DNA of 64,000 nt, taken from contig DAOSDL010000021.1 in assembly GCA_035362335.1 (NCBI GenBank), positions 15,484-79,483 on the forward strand, written 5' to 3'. The notes under the pieces are model-generated. The model searched no databases. It worked only from the letters and a program-made list of their open reading frames with translations, and was not told the origin of the DNA. How positions within the stretch are numbered: the first letter of the stretch is position 1; the number at the start of each line of letters is the position of its first letter. Shown piece after piece: positions 36,319 to 45,036 of the stretch. A program made the position numbers and the translations under genes. The DNA comes from JAOSJT01 sp035362335 (lineage in GTDB: Bacteria; Bacteroidota; Ignavibacteria; SZUA-365).

Positions 36319-36890
36319 TTCCGCTGCAGAGTATTCCCGACACGGTCACCATACGGGGCGACGTATTCGTACCCTTTATCAGCGCGGAGCGTCTGCACGA
36401 GCGTATCGCCGCATTGGCCGACAGCATCAGTACCGAGTACGAGGGACGTTCGCCGGTGTTCGTATGCGTCCTCAACGGCGCGTTCATGTTTTTTGCCGAT
36501 CTCGTCCGCCAGGTGCGCATCGATTGCGAGGTGGATTTCATCAAACTCTCGAGCTACGGCGAAACCAAGATTTCCAGCGGGCGCGTGCGTCTGGACAAGG
36601 ATATGAATTGCGAAATCGCCGGGCGGCACGTGTTGCTGGTCGAGGACATCGTCGACACGGGCTATTCTATCGACTATATGAAGAAGCTGATCGCCGCGAA
36701 GAACCCCGCGTCAATGAAAATTGTTACATTGCTGCACAAGCCGGCGAGCACGAAGATCGAACACGAACTGCACTACGTCGGCTTCGAGATTCCGCCGCGT
36801 TTCGTCGTGGGATACGGTTTGGATTATGCGCAGCAGGCGCGCAATCTGCCCGCCATTTACATACTCGACGGCGACGGCACACACGAATAA
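36315..36890 (+). CDS. hpt: Hypoxanthine phosphoribosyltransferase
   Basis: A 191-residue purine-salvage enzyme that makes IMP (and probably GMP) from PRPP. The PRPP motif VLLVEDIVDTGYS covers 107-118, with the acidic pair Glu110-Asp111. The flexible-loop region SSYGETKISSGRV is present, as is the purine-specificity end FVVGYGLDYAQQARN. The start at 36315 overlaps tilS by ATGA; the tilS-hpt-ftsH order is a common bacterial arrangement. Confidence 0.96.
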   Translation: MIPLQSIPDTVTIRGDVFVPFISAERLHERIAALADSISTEYEGRSPVFVCVLNGAFMFFADLVRQVRIDCEVDFIKLSSYGETKISSGRVRLDKDMNCEIAGRHVLLVEDIVDTGYSIDYMKKLIAAKNPASMKIVTLLHKPASTKIEHELHYVGFEIPPRFVVGYGLDYAQQARNLPAIYILDGDGTHE

Positions 36891-36910
36891 AACAGCACAC
36901 AGCGAAATAC

Positions 36911-39061
36911 ATGCGACATCAACTCCCGAACTCCTGGTACATGGCATCGAACGACGACAAGGATCAGCGCCCGCCGCAGCGCCGCGATTCCGGCAAAAAT
37001 CCGGAAGAGAACAACTGGACGCGCTACTCGAAGGTGATTCTCACCTGGTTGCTGGTCATTCTGGTCGCCTTCGTGGCCATGACCTTCCTTAACTCCCGTC
37101 CCGAACCGCCCGCGATCACCTATTCGCAGTACGAGCGCCTGCTCGCCGGTGAGGTGAAGAATCTGGACGAATCCGTCGTCACCATCGTCAAGGCCACGGT
37201 GTACAAATCGAACCTGAACGACTACGTGATGGAGGGCCAGCTCAATCAGATTGTCCCCTTGCGCACGCGCGAGGGCAAGACGGTGGATTCCAAGGCCTTC
37301 AGCGTGAATCTCGGCGCCGTCGATTCGCAGATGCAGAAAACCTGGATCGAAAAGGGCATCGATGTCACCTTCGAAGAACGCGATTCCGCATGGACGAATG
37401 CGCTGATCAACATTCTGCCGTGGATTTTCCTCATCGGTGTGTGGCTGTTCTTCATGCGGCGCATGCAGGCCGGCGCGGCGGGTGGTCCCAAAGGCCTGTT
37501 TTCCTTTGGCAAATCGCGCGCGCGCATGATCAACGAGAATTCGGTGCGCATCAATTTCTCGGATGTCGCCGGTGCCGATGAAGCGAAATACGAATTGCAG
37601 GAAGTGATAGAATTTCTCAAGGAGCCGGGCAAGTTCCAGCGGCTCGGTGGCAAAATTCCGCGCGGCGTGCTGCTGCTCGGCCCTCCGGGCACCGGCAAAA
37701 CCCTGCTCGCGCGTGCCGTGGCCGGCGAGGCGGGCGTGCCGTTTTTCTCCATCTCCGGCGCGGAATTTGTCGAAATGTTTGTCGGCGTCGGCGCCAGCCG
37801 CGTGCGCGATTTGTTCGACAACGCCAAGAAGAACTCGCCCTGCATCGTGTTCATCGATGAAATCGATGCCGTGGGGCGTCAGCGTGGAGCAGGCCTCGGT
37901 GGAGGCCACGACGAGCGCGAGCAGACGCTCAATCAGTTGCTCGTGGAAATGGACGGCTTCGAGCAGGGCAGCACGGTGATCATCATCGCCGCAACCAACC
38001 GGCCCGACGTGCTCGACCCCGCCTTGCTGCGTCCCGGACGCTTCGATCGGCAGATCGTCGTGGATCGTCCCGATGTCAAGGGCCGCATGGGCATTCTCAA
38101 AGTGCACACGCGCAATATCCCGCTCGATCCCGATGTGGATTTGGAAACCCTCGCGAAGGGGACGCCGGGTCTGGCCGGCGCCGAACTGGCGAATCTGGTG
38201 AACGAGGCCGCGCTGTACGCCGCGCGCCGCAACATGAAAACCGTGTCGATGCACGACTTCGAACAGGCCAAGGACAAAGTGATGATGGGCATGGAGCGCA
38301 AAAGTCTCATCATTTCCGAGGCCGAGAAGCGCATGACGGCTTATCACGAAGCAGGTCACGTGCTTGTGGCCAAGATGATTCCCGAAGCCGATCCCGTGCA
38401 CAAGGTCACTATCATTCCCCGCGGCCGCGCCCTGGGCGTGACCACGTATTTGCCGATAGACGAGAAGCACACCTACTCCAAGCCCTATCTCGAAGCCATG
38501 ATTGCCTACGCGATGGGCGGACGGGCGGCGGAGTTGATCATTTTCAATCAGCTCACCACAGGCGCTGGCAACGACATCGAACGTGCCACCTCGCTTGCCC
38601 GGAAGATGGTGTGCGAATGGGGCATGAGTGAGCTCGGACCATTGACCTTCGGCAGCAAACAGGAGGAAATTTTCCTCGGCCGCGAAATCGCCCAGCACCG
38701 CGACTACAGCGAGCAAACCGCCGTGGCCATTGACGAAGCGGTCAAGGAAATCGTCACCGGCGGAATGAAGCGCGCGGAAGCGATTCTGAATGCGCATCGC
38801 GAAATTCTGGATCGCCTCGCCGAGGGTTTGCTCGAACGCGAAATTCTCGACAGCGAGGAAATCGATCTGCTGATTCGTGGCGAGGAATTGCCACCGCGGA
38901 AGATCACGAGCGACGGCAACGACTCTGTGAAAAAGCAGGGCGAGGACATGTTGAAAATCGACCAGGAGCGCGCGGAGAAAATCCGCAAGGCGGTCGAGGA
39001 AATGCAGAAACACGATGCGCGCGCGAAGCAGGACGCGTCGCAAGGCGACGGCAGCGCATGA
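36911..39061 (+). CDS. ftsH: ATP-dependent zinc metalloprotease FtsH
   Basis: A 716-residue membrane AAA+ protease that degrades unfolded and short-lived membrane proteins. Two helices (about 41-60 VILTWLLVILVAFVAMTFL and about 161-180 LPWIFLIGVWLFFM) frame the periplasmic domain. Walker A GPPGTGKT is at 257-264, Walker B IVFIDEID, second region of homology RPGRFDR, and the protease zinc site HEAGH at 479-483. The ATG at 36911 is chosen; another at 36941 is possible and neither has a clear ribosome binding site. Its stop overlaps the next ATG. Confidence 0.97.
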   Translation: MRHQLPNSWYMASNDDKDQRPPQRRDSGKNPEENNWTRYSKVILTWLLVILVAFVAMTFLNSRPEPPAITYSQYERLLAGEVKNLDESVVTIVKATVYKSNLNDYVMEGQLNQIVPLRTREGKTVDSKAFSVNLGAVDSQMQKTWIEKGIDVTFEERDSAWTNALINILPWIFLIGVWLFFMRRMQAGAAGGPKGLFSFGKSRARMINENSVRINFSDVAGADEAKYELQEVIEFLKEPGKFQRLGGKIPRGVLLLGPPGTGKTLLARAVAGEAGVPFFSISGAEFVEMFVGVGASRVRDLFDNAKKNSPCIVFIDEIDAVGRQRGAGLGGGHDEREQTLNQLLVEMDGFEQGSTVIIIAATNRPDVLDPALLRPGRFDRQIVVDRPDVKGRMGILKVHTRNIPLDPDVDLETLAKGTPGLAGAELANLVNEAALYAARRNMKTVSMHDFEQAKDKVMMGMERKSLIISEAEKRMTAYHEAGHVLVAKMIPEADPVHKVTIIPRGRALGVTTYLPIDEKHTYSKPYLEAMIAYAMGGRAAELIIFNQLTTGAGNDIERATSLARKMVCEWGMSELGPLTFGSKQEEIFLGREIAQHRDYSEQTAVAIDEAVKEIVTGGMKRAEAILNAHREILDRLAEGLLEREILDSEEIDLLIRGEELPPRKITSDGNDSVKKQGEDMLKIDQERAEKIRKAVEEMQKHDARAKQDASQGDGSA

Positions 39062-39741
39062 CGCAAGACCCTGGCGCATCGCGCCATTCGGCGGGCGAGG
39101 CGGTTTCGTTCAAGTCCGAACTGCTGCGCAAGGGCATTCATCTCATGTCCATCTCCATTCCGGTGGTGTATACCTTCATCACGCGGGATCAGGCCTTGCT
39201 CATGCTCATTCCTCTCACCGCGGTGTTCCTGGTGGCGGATGTGCTGCGCAGTTTTCACGAGCCGACCTTCCGTCTCTACCATACCATCTTCGGGCACATG
39301 CTGCGCGAGCACGAGAAGACGTTGGAGAAAAAAACATTGAACGGTGCCACCTGGGTGCTGATCTCCGCCACGTTTTGCGTGCTGCTTTTTCCCAAGGTGA
39401 TCACCGTCACCGCCTTCGCGGTGCTGATCATCTCCGATACCACGGCGGCACTCGTCGGTCGGCGTTTCGGCACGCGCAAGTACCGGGGCAAGACGCTCGA
39501 GGGATCCTCGGCCTTCGTGCTCTCCGCCATTTTGGTCATCCTCTTCACACCGAAGCTCACCGGCACCTTCACCGAGTATCTGATCATGAGCATCTCGGCG
39601 GTGGTGGGCGCGGTGGCCGAGGTGTTTTCCTTCGACATCATCGACGACAACTTCGCCATACCCGTGGCTCTCGGCGCGGCCCTCTGGCTGCTCTACGCCG
39701 TGGCCTTTCCCGGATTGAACATTTACGCACTGGATGGCTGA
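39058..39741 (+). CDS. Dolichol/phytol-kinase-like membrane protein (SEC59/DGK1 family)
   Basis: A 227-residue protein with about six hydrophobic helices. The family motifs RKGIHL near the N-terminus and ISDTTAALVGRRFG followed by KYRGKTLEG are those of CTP-dependent polyisoprenol and diacylglycerol kinases related to phosphatidate cytidylyltransferase. It probably phosphorylates a polyprenol, phytol or lipid alcohol in the inner membrane; the substrate is not evident. ATGA overlap with ftsH. Confidence 0.82.
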   Translation: MTQDPGASRHSAGEAVSFKSELLRKGIHLMSISIPVVYTFITRDQALLMLIPLTAVFLVADVLRSFHEPTFRLYHTIFGHMLREHEKTLEKKTLNGATWVLISATFCVLLFPKVITVTAFAVLIISDTTAALVGRRFGTRKYRGKTLEGSSAFVLSAILVILFTPKLTGTFTEYLIMSISAVVGAVAEVFSFDIIDDNFAIPVALGAALWLLYAVAFPGLNIYALDG

Positions 39742-40807
39742 CATGCGCGCGCACCTTTCGCTTTTCGTCATCGCCTCTCTTGTTCTCCTCTCCGCCTGCG
39801 ACATCGATGGGAAAAACGAAGCCATAGGCGACAACGACGTTATCACCTTGATCTGCGACAGCAGCGACTACGACGCGTTGCAGGAGGTGATTGAAAACGC
39901 TTTCACGAAACCCTTCTTCACGCCGCAACCCGAGGTGTGGTTCCGTATCGTGCGGCACGACCTGGGCGATTTGCTGGATGTGAAAAAGGATCGCAATATC
40001 GTAATCATCGGCGCGCTCGACGCCGGCAACAGTATGGGCGACTACATGCGCTCGGCGCTCGATGCCGACGTGCAGGCACTGGTGCGCAAGGGCGAGCAGC
40101 ATGTGTTCGTGCAACGCGATCTCTGGTACCGGGGGCAGACGGTGATGCATATCGCCGGAGCGACGCTCGACGATGTGCGCAATTACATGACCTCGCATGG
40201 TCCCGAGCTGGAGTATTTTCTGAAAAGCGCCTGGGACGAGCGCGAGCGCAAACGCCTGCTGCGCATGCCCCGCGAAGAGGACATCGAACAGCGTCTCGCG
40301 GAGAAGCACGGCTTCGGTATGTGCGTGATCAAGGATTGGTTTGTCGGAAAAGATTCCAGCGCCATTGGTGCCGTGCTGCTGCGCCGGCAGTCGCCTGCCG
40401 AAACCGAGCGCTGGGTGCTGGTGCATTATGTGGACAATGCGAGTCCGGAAATGCTGACCAACGACGTGGCCTACGCCACGCGCAACCGCCTCAGCGAAAT
40501 CTTGTACCGCACCTACGACGATTCCTCGTGGGTGGTGATCGATTCGGTGAATTATCTGCAATTCGACGAAGTGAATTTCCAGGACCGCTTTGCCATTCGC
40601 ATGAAAGGGCTGTGGCGGATGAACGATTATTCCATGGGCGGTCCCTTCGTGAGTTATCTGTTCTACGACGAGCAACAGCGCCGTCTGTACTTCATCGATG
40701 GTTCGGCCTTCGCGCCGAAGTATGAGAAGAAAAAGCTGATCCAGGATCTGGACGTGATGCTCTCGACCTTCAAAGCGCTGCCCCGCAACGAAAAAACGCC
40801 CTCCTGA
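39734..40807 (+). CDS. DUF4837-family lipoprotein
   Basis: A 357-residue exported lipoprotein. The signal sequence ends in a lipobox, VLLSAC, with Cys22 as the lipidated residue. The rest (WFRIVRHDLGDLLDVKKDRN, IGALDAGN, GPFVSYLFYDEQQRRLYFIDG) matches DUF4837, a family I know mainly from Bacteroidota and relatives and for which no function is known. The ATG at 39734 overlaps the previous gene by 8 bp; ATG 39743 is an alternative. Confidence 0.8.
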   Translation: MADMRAHLSLFVIASLVLLSACDIDGKNEAIGDNDVITLICDSSDYDALQEVIENAFTKPFFTPQPEVWFRIVRHDLGDLLDVKKDRNIVIIGALDAGNSMGDYMRSALDADVQALVRKGEQHVFVQRDLWYRGQTVMHIAGATLDDVRNYMTSHGPELEYFLKSAWDERERKRLLRMPREEDIEQRLAEKHGFGMCVIKDWFVGKDSSAIGAVLLRRQSPAETERWVLVHYVDNASPEMLTNDVAYATRNRLSEILYRTYDDSSWVVIDSVNYLQFDEVNFQDRFAIRMKGLWRMNDYSMGGPFVSYLFYDEQQRRLYFIDGSAFAPKYEKKKLIQDLDVMLSTFKALPRNEKTPS

Positions 40808-41754
40808 TGCGCGCGGCCGGCGGGCATCGGAGGAAGCTGCTGTTCTGGGCCGCGAAAATTCTCGCGGCCGCTCTGCTCCTCACCGTGTTGCTGCGCCATC
40901 TCGACGCGCGACACTTGCTCGAGGCGGCTTCGCGCGCCAACGCCCCGCTGCTCCTGGCTGCGGTGCTGCTGCTCCTTCCCAATCTTGCCGCACAATACGC
41001 GAAATGGGCCCTGCTCCTGCGCCGTGTGCGCCCCGAGGCCACAGCACGCGAAGTGCGGGATTCTCTTCTGCTCGGCTTCTCCCTCGGTTTGGCCACTCCT
41101 GCCCGCGTGGGCGAGTTCGGTGGAAGGGCCGCTGCTCTGCACCGCGACGATGCGCCACAGCTCATGGGACTCACGGCGGTGGATAAATTTCTGACGATGA
41201 TCGTCACGCTCGTCGTGGGTATCGCAGGCACGGCGCTGTTTGCCGCACGCTATCCCTTTGTCGACGCCGTGGCGTTGATCGCAGCGTCGCTGCTTGCCGG
41301 TGCTGCGCTGGCTGTTGCGGTGCTGCTCCTGCTGCGCGCTCGCGCCGCGAGCGACTCCGCACGCCTTCTCCCGCGCCTGTTGCGCGGCGTGGCGGAGGGA
41401 ATGCGCAGCGTGGACGCGTCGACACTCCGTCGGGCGCTGCTGCTGTCGGCGCTCTTTTATCTCACCTTCTCGGCGCAGTTTCTGCTGCTGTTGTGCGCGT
41501 TCGGTCCCTGCGATCTGCCGGGCACCGTGGCAGGCATCACCGTGGTGATGCTGGTAAAAACGGTGATTCCACCGGTCACCTTGGGTGAATTGGGTGTGCG
41601 CGAAGGAGCCTCGGTACTGGTGTTCGGCTTGGCGGGCATGTCCACCGCCGTGGCTTTCAACGCCTCGCTGCTGCTCTTCGTCATCAATCTGCTCCTTCCC
41701 GCCTTGCTCGGTGTTCCCTTGCTGCTGCGCTTGCGAAGGAGGGGACTCGCGTGA
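40807..41754 (+). CDS. LPG-synthase-TM/UPF0104-family membrane protein
   Basis: A 315-residue polytopic protein with about eight helices, rich in Ala, Leu and Arg. The motifs LGLATPARVGEFGGRA, LGELGVREGASVLVFG and the N-terminal KILAAALLLTVLLR match the lysylphosphatidylglycerol-synthase transmembrane (flippase-like) family. Members translocate or flip lipid-linked molecules. Its ATG shares one base with the previous stop (TGATG), and it is followed by a coupled glycosyltransferase, so a role in lipid-linked glycan export is plausible but inferred. Confidence 0.8.
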   Translation: MRAAGGHRRKLLFWAAKILAAALLLTVLLRHLDARHLLEAASRANAPLLLAAVLLLLPNLAAQYAKWALLLRRVRPEATAREVRDSLLLGFSLGLATPARVGEFGGRAAALHRDDAPQLMGLTAVDKFLTMIVTLVVGIAGTALFAARYPFVDAVALIAASLLAGAALAVAVLLLLRARAASDSARLLPRLLRGVAEGMRSVDASTLRRALLLSALFYLTFSAQFLLLLCAFGPCDLPGTVAGITVVMLVKTVIPPVTLGELGVREGASVLVFGLAGMSTAVAFNASLLLFVINLLLPALLGVPLLLRLRRRGLA

Positions 41755-42923
41755 TCGCGTTCGCCTGGCTGTCGATGCTTGTACTGCTCACCGCGGTGTA
41801 CGCGCTGTTCACCGTGCGCATGCGCGCGGGTCTGCGTCTGCTGCGTGCCGATGCCTCGGTCGAGCATGACACGGTGCCGGACGAGGCGCTACCTTCGTTG
41901 ACCGTGGTGGTGCCGATGCGCAACGAACGCGGCAACATTCCGCGCCTGCTTTCCTCGCTGCGCGGGCAGGACTATCCCGTGTCGCGGCGGGAAGTGCTTT
42001 TCGTGGACGACCATTCCGATGATGGCGGTGTCGAGCTGTTGGAAACTCTGGTCGAGCATGAACACGCCGAAAGAGTCTTGCGCATGCCCGCGGGTCGTCA
42101 GGGCAAGAAGGCCGCAATCGCCCACGCCGTCGCATATGCGCGGGGCACGGTGATCGTGAGCACCGATGCCGATTGCGTACACAAGGCAGGGTGGCTTCGC
42201 GCCATGGCGCAGCCCTTTGTACACGGTGCCGATGTCGTGGCGGGTCCGGTGGTGCTGGATGGAGAAGGAGGCATGTTCGGCCGCATGCAGGCGCTGGAAT
42301 TCCTGGGCCTGGTGGGCGTGGGTGCGGGGTTCTTCGGTATTGGTTATCCGCGCATGTGTAACGGGGCGAATCTGGCGTACAGCGTGGCACGCTTCCACGA
42401 GGCGGGGGGGTATGCCGACAATCAGGACGTACACAGCGGCGACGACGAATTTCTGCTGCGCACCATTGTGTACCGCCTCGGTGGCGCGGCGCATTTTGTC
42501 ACCGACGAACCGGCGATTGTACGCACGGCCGCACAACGCGGAGTATTCGCGTTTTTACGCCAGCGTGTGCGGTGGGTATCGAAAAGCCGTTACAACGAAG
42601 ACGGGCGCTTCGTGTCCTTTCTCGTGCTGTTGTTTGCCTACTTCGTTGGACTCCTTGGCCTGCCGGTCATTGCCGTCACTGGATCCGCGGCGGCGGCGCT
42701 TTCCTTGCTGTTGTGGGTGGTGAAAATGGTATTGGATGGATTGGTCCTGTTTCCAGCCGCGCGGCTGTTCCGGCAGCCGATACGGCTCCCCGATCTGCTC
42801 GTTGCGGAGCTGTTGCATCCCGTGTATCTTGTGCTGGTGTCACTACTGGGTATACGAGGATCGTTTGCATGGAAGGGTCGCAGATTGAGGAACCGGCGCA
42901 GCCGCTCAGCAATTTCTGGTTGA
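41751..42923 (+). CDS. Family 2 glycosyltransferase, membrane-bound
   Basis: A 390-residue processive-type GT2. An N-terminal helix, then the GT-A fold: LTVVVPMRNERGNI, the metal-binding region VLFVDDHSDD, STDADC (the DxD-like motif), GANLAYSVARF, and QRVRW as the Q-RW acceptor-type motif. Three helices end it. The GTG start overlaps the preceding TGA (GTGA). It probably adds sugars to a lipid carrier with the flippase-like protein before it. The last 55 bp overlap the CPBP gene. Confidence 0.85.
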   Translation: MIAFAWLSMLVLLTAVYALFTVRMRAGLRLLRADASVEHDTVPDEALPSLTVVVPMRNERGNIPRLLSSLRGQDYPVSRREVLFVDDHSDDGGVELLETLVEHEHAERVLRMPAGRQGKKAAIAHAVAYARGTVIVSTDADCVHKAGWLRAMAQPFVHGADVVAGPVVLDGEGGMFGRMQALEFLGLVGVGAGFFGIGYPRMCNGANLAYSVARFHEAGGYADNQDVHSGDDEFLLRTIVYRLGGAAHFVTDEPAIVRTAAQRGVFAFLRQRVRWVSKSRYNEDGRFVSFLVLLFAYFVGLLGLPVIAVTGSAAAALSLLLWVVKMVLDGLVLFPAARLFRQPIRLPDLLVAELLHPVYLVLVSLLGIRGSFAWKGRRLRNRRSRSAISG

Positions 42924-43771
42924 GGGAAAGCGAACTGCGCTTTGGATGGAAACTGGCCGCTTTCGGCGGCGTCTTCCTTTTTCTCACCATACTTTTGACA
43001 ATTCCCGCCTTGCTGGCCGAAGTGGCCGGCACCGAGGCGTGGCTGGCGGTGCAATTGCTGTCCGTGGCCGGCGCGAGCGCCTTCTGCATGCTTGCCATGG
43101 AGCGCGCGTCGGTGCTCGACGTGGGTGTGCGCTGGTCGCGTTCGGCCGCTCCCGCCTTGCTTGTGGGTTTGCTGCTCGGTATGCTCATGCCCGCGGTGAT
43201 TGTGGCTGTGGAACTCGCCGCTGGTTTGGCCGGTATCAGTCGAATGCACTTCAACACCCTCCATATCCTCGCAGGCGGTTTCGCACAATTCACTATCGTC
43301 TCCGTCTCCGAGGAAGTGCTCGCGCGGGGATATCCCTTTCTCGTGCTGCAGCGGCGTTTCAGCGCCACCGTCGCGGTGCTCGTCACCGCCGCGGTGTTCA
43401 GTCTGATGCATCTCGGCAATCCCGGTATTCAGTGGTTCGCGTTGCTCAACATCTTCCTCGCCGGTGTCTGGCTGGGTGTGGCACGCGTGGCGAGCGGGGC
43501 ACTGTGGCTGCCGATAGGACTGCATCTGACGTGGAATTTCACCATTGGCCCGCTGTTCGGACTGCCGGTCAGCGGCATTGTCGGACAAAGCGTGCTGTTG
43601 ACGCGCAACAGCGGGCCGGAATGGATCACGGGTGGAATGTTCGGTCCGGAGGGTGGGGTGCTGGCCAGCACGGTGTTGGTGGCGGGTACGGTGTTGCTTG
43701 TATTGCCACCGCTGCGACGCTGGATTGCTCCACGCAATGATGTACCACAGGTGAATGAACAGGAAGGATGA
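42869..43771 (+). CDS. CPBP-family intramembrane metalloprotease
   Basis: A 300-residue membrane protein with about eight helices. The three CPBP (Abi/CaaX protease) motifs are intact: EEVLARGYPF (Glu148-Glu149, Arg153), FSLMHLGNP with His181 and HLTWNF with His219. Such glutamic proteases cleave in the membrane; substrates are unknown. The start at 42869 follows GAGGA by 8 nt and overlaps the GT2 gene by 55 bp. The stop overlaps ATGACGATG of the next gene. Confidence 0.87.
   Translation: MEGSQIEEPAQPLSNFWLRESELRFGWKLAAFGGVFLFLTILLTIPALLAEVAGTEAWLAVQLLSVAGASAFCMLAMERASVLDVGVRWSRSAAPALLVGLLLGMLMPAVIVAVELAAGLAGISRMHFNTLHILAGGFAQFTIVSVSEEVLARGYPFLVLQRRFSATVAVLVTAAVFSLMHLGNPGIQWFALLNIFLAGVWLGVARVASGALWLPIGLHLTWNFTIGPLFGLPVSGIVGQSVLLTRNSGPEWITGGMFGPEGGVLASTVLVAGTVLLVLPPLRRWIAPRNDVPQVNEQEG
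43761..43767 (+). promoter_or_regulatory. Ribosome binding site selecting the start at 43774
   Basis: AGGAAGG is immediately before an ATG at 43768 and 6 nt before a second in-frame ATG at 43774. The spacing fits 43774; at 43768 the site would touch the start codon. Confidence 0.6.
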
Positions 43772-43773
43772 CG

Positions 43774-44922
43774 ATGCCACGATTCGGTGTAGCCCTGATG
43801 TTGCTTGTTGCGCTCGCCGCGCCTCTGCGTGCGCAATGGATCGACGATCCCGAGATCGATAAAACGCTCAGCAAAGGAATTCGCGATACATACAATCTCC
43901 GTTTCGAGGCCGCCGATGCGGCATTTGCAACGGTCGTCAAAGCGCATCCCGACCATCCCGCGGGACATTTTTTCCTCGCGATGGTGGAATGGTGGCGCAT
44001 TCTCATCGATATCGACAACGAATCGCGTGACGACAAATTCTACGACATGCTCGATGATGTGATCGATCTCTGCGACCGTCGCTTGAAGAAGAACGAACGC
44101 GATCTGGCGGGACTGTTTTTCAAAGGCGGCTCCATCGGCTTCAAGGGACGCTTGCTCGCGAACCGCAAGAGCTGGGTCAAAGCCGCGACCACCGGCAAGG
44201 AAGCGTTGCCCGTGGTGCTCGACGCAGCCGACATCGCGCCCGACAACGCCGATCTGGCATTCGGCACCGGCATCTACGATTACTACACCGCCGTGCTCCC
44301 CGGCAAGTATCCCGTGCTCAAGCCGCTGATGGTCTTCCTTCCCGAGGGCAGCCGTGCCCGCGGGCTGAAGGAACTCAAGCTTGCGGCCGAGAAAGGGCGC
44401 TTCGCCAACTGGGAGGCGAAGTACTTCCTGATGCAGACCTACTACAGCATCGAGAACAAGCCCTCCGAAGCGTTGACCTATGCGCGCGAGCTGGCGGGCG
44501 AATTTCCGGATAATCCCGTCTTTCATCGCTACGTGGGCCGCACCTTCGTGAAGCTGGGCAACTGGGACGACGCCGCGCGCGTCTTTGCCGACATCATCGC
44601 GAATGTGCAGAAGGGCAAACGCGGGTACAGCAAATCCATGTTGCGCGAGGCGCAGTACTACTCGGGCTATGCCGCAATGATAGCGCGCGATTACAACGCC
44701 GCAATGAAGGCGTTGGTGGAATGCGACCGCATCTCCCGCGAACTGGACGAGGAACCTTCGGGTTACATGATCATGGCGAATCTTCGCATGGGCATGCTGC
44801 ACGACGTGCAGAAGCAACGTAGTTTTGCCAACAAACAGTATGACAAGGTGCTGCGTCTGCCCGACTTCAACGGCAGCCGTTCCCTCGCAACGCGCTACAA
44901 AAAGACTCCGTACACCTTTTAA
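43774..44922 (+). CDS. Periplasmic TPR protein
   Basis: A 382-residue exported protein with a signal peptide cut near LRAQ. Helical repeats follow: NLRFEAADAAFATVVKAHPD, LAGLFFKGG, AKYFLMQTYY, PVFHRYVGRTFVKLGNWDDA and YYSGYAAMIARDYNAAM are TPR-like. No enzyme motif was found. TPR proteins of this kind are often linked to envelope or secretion assemblies. Last gene of the ten-gene operon; a bidirectional terminator at 44983-45017 follows. Confidence 0.8.
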   Translation: MPRFGVALMLLVALAAPLRAQWIDDPEIDKTLSKGIRDTYNLRFEAADAAFATVVKAHPDHPAGHFFLAMVEWWRILIDIDNESRDDKFYDMLDDVIDLCDRRLKKNERDLAGLFFKGGSIGFKGRLLANRKSWVKAATTGKEALPVVLDAADIAPDNADLAFGTGIYDYYTAVLPGKYPVLKPLMVFLPEGSRARGLKELKLAAEKGRFANWEAKYFLMQTYYSIENKPSEALTYARELAGEFPDNPVFHRYVGRTFVKLGNWDDAARVFADIIANVQKGKRGYSKSMLREAQYYSGYAAMIARDYNAAMKALVECDRISRELDEEPSGYMIMANLRMGMLHDVQKQRSFANKQYDKVLRLPDFNGSRSLATRYKKTPYTF

Positions 44923-44982
44923 TCCGGATCGGTCGTTTGCGGTCGGATTCGAAGTAGCACCGGTAAACACACGCACCGTAAT

Positions 44983-45017
44983 AAAAAAGCCGCACCCCTT
45001 TCGGGATGCGGCTTTTT
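44983..45017. terminator. Bidirectional terminator
   Basis: AAAAAAGCCGCA stem with TGCGGCTTTTT, one mismatch, then three further G-C pairs and a TTTC loop. T-runs lie on both strands, so it can end the plus-strand operon (stop 44922) and the minus-strand gene ending at 45037. Confidence 0.92.
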
Positions 45018-45036
45018 CCACATTGAAGGGGGGAGT

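Noticed and set aside
36857..39079. 740-codon minus-strand frame
   Set aside because: Antisense to ftsH, whose catalytic motifs are intact on the plus strand.
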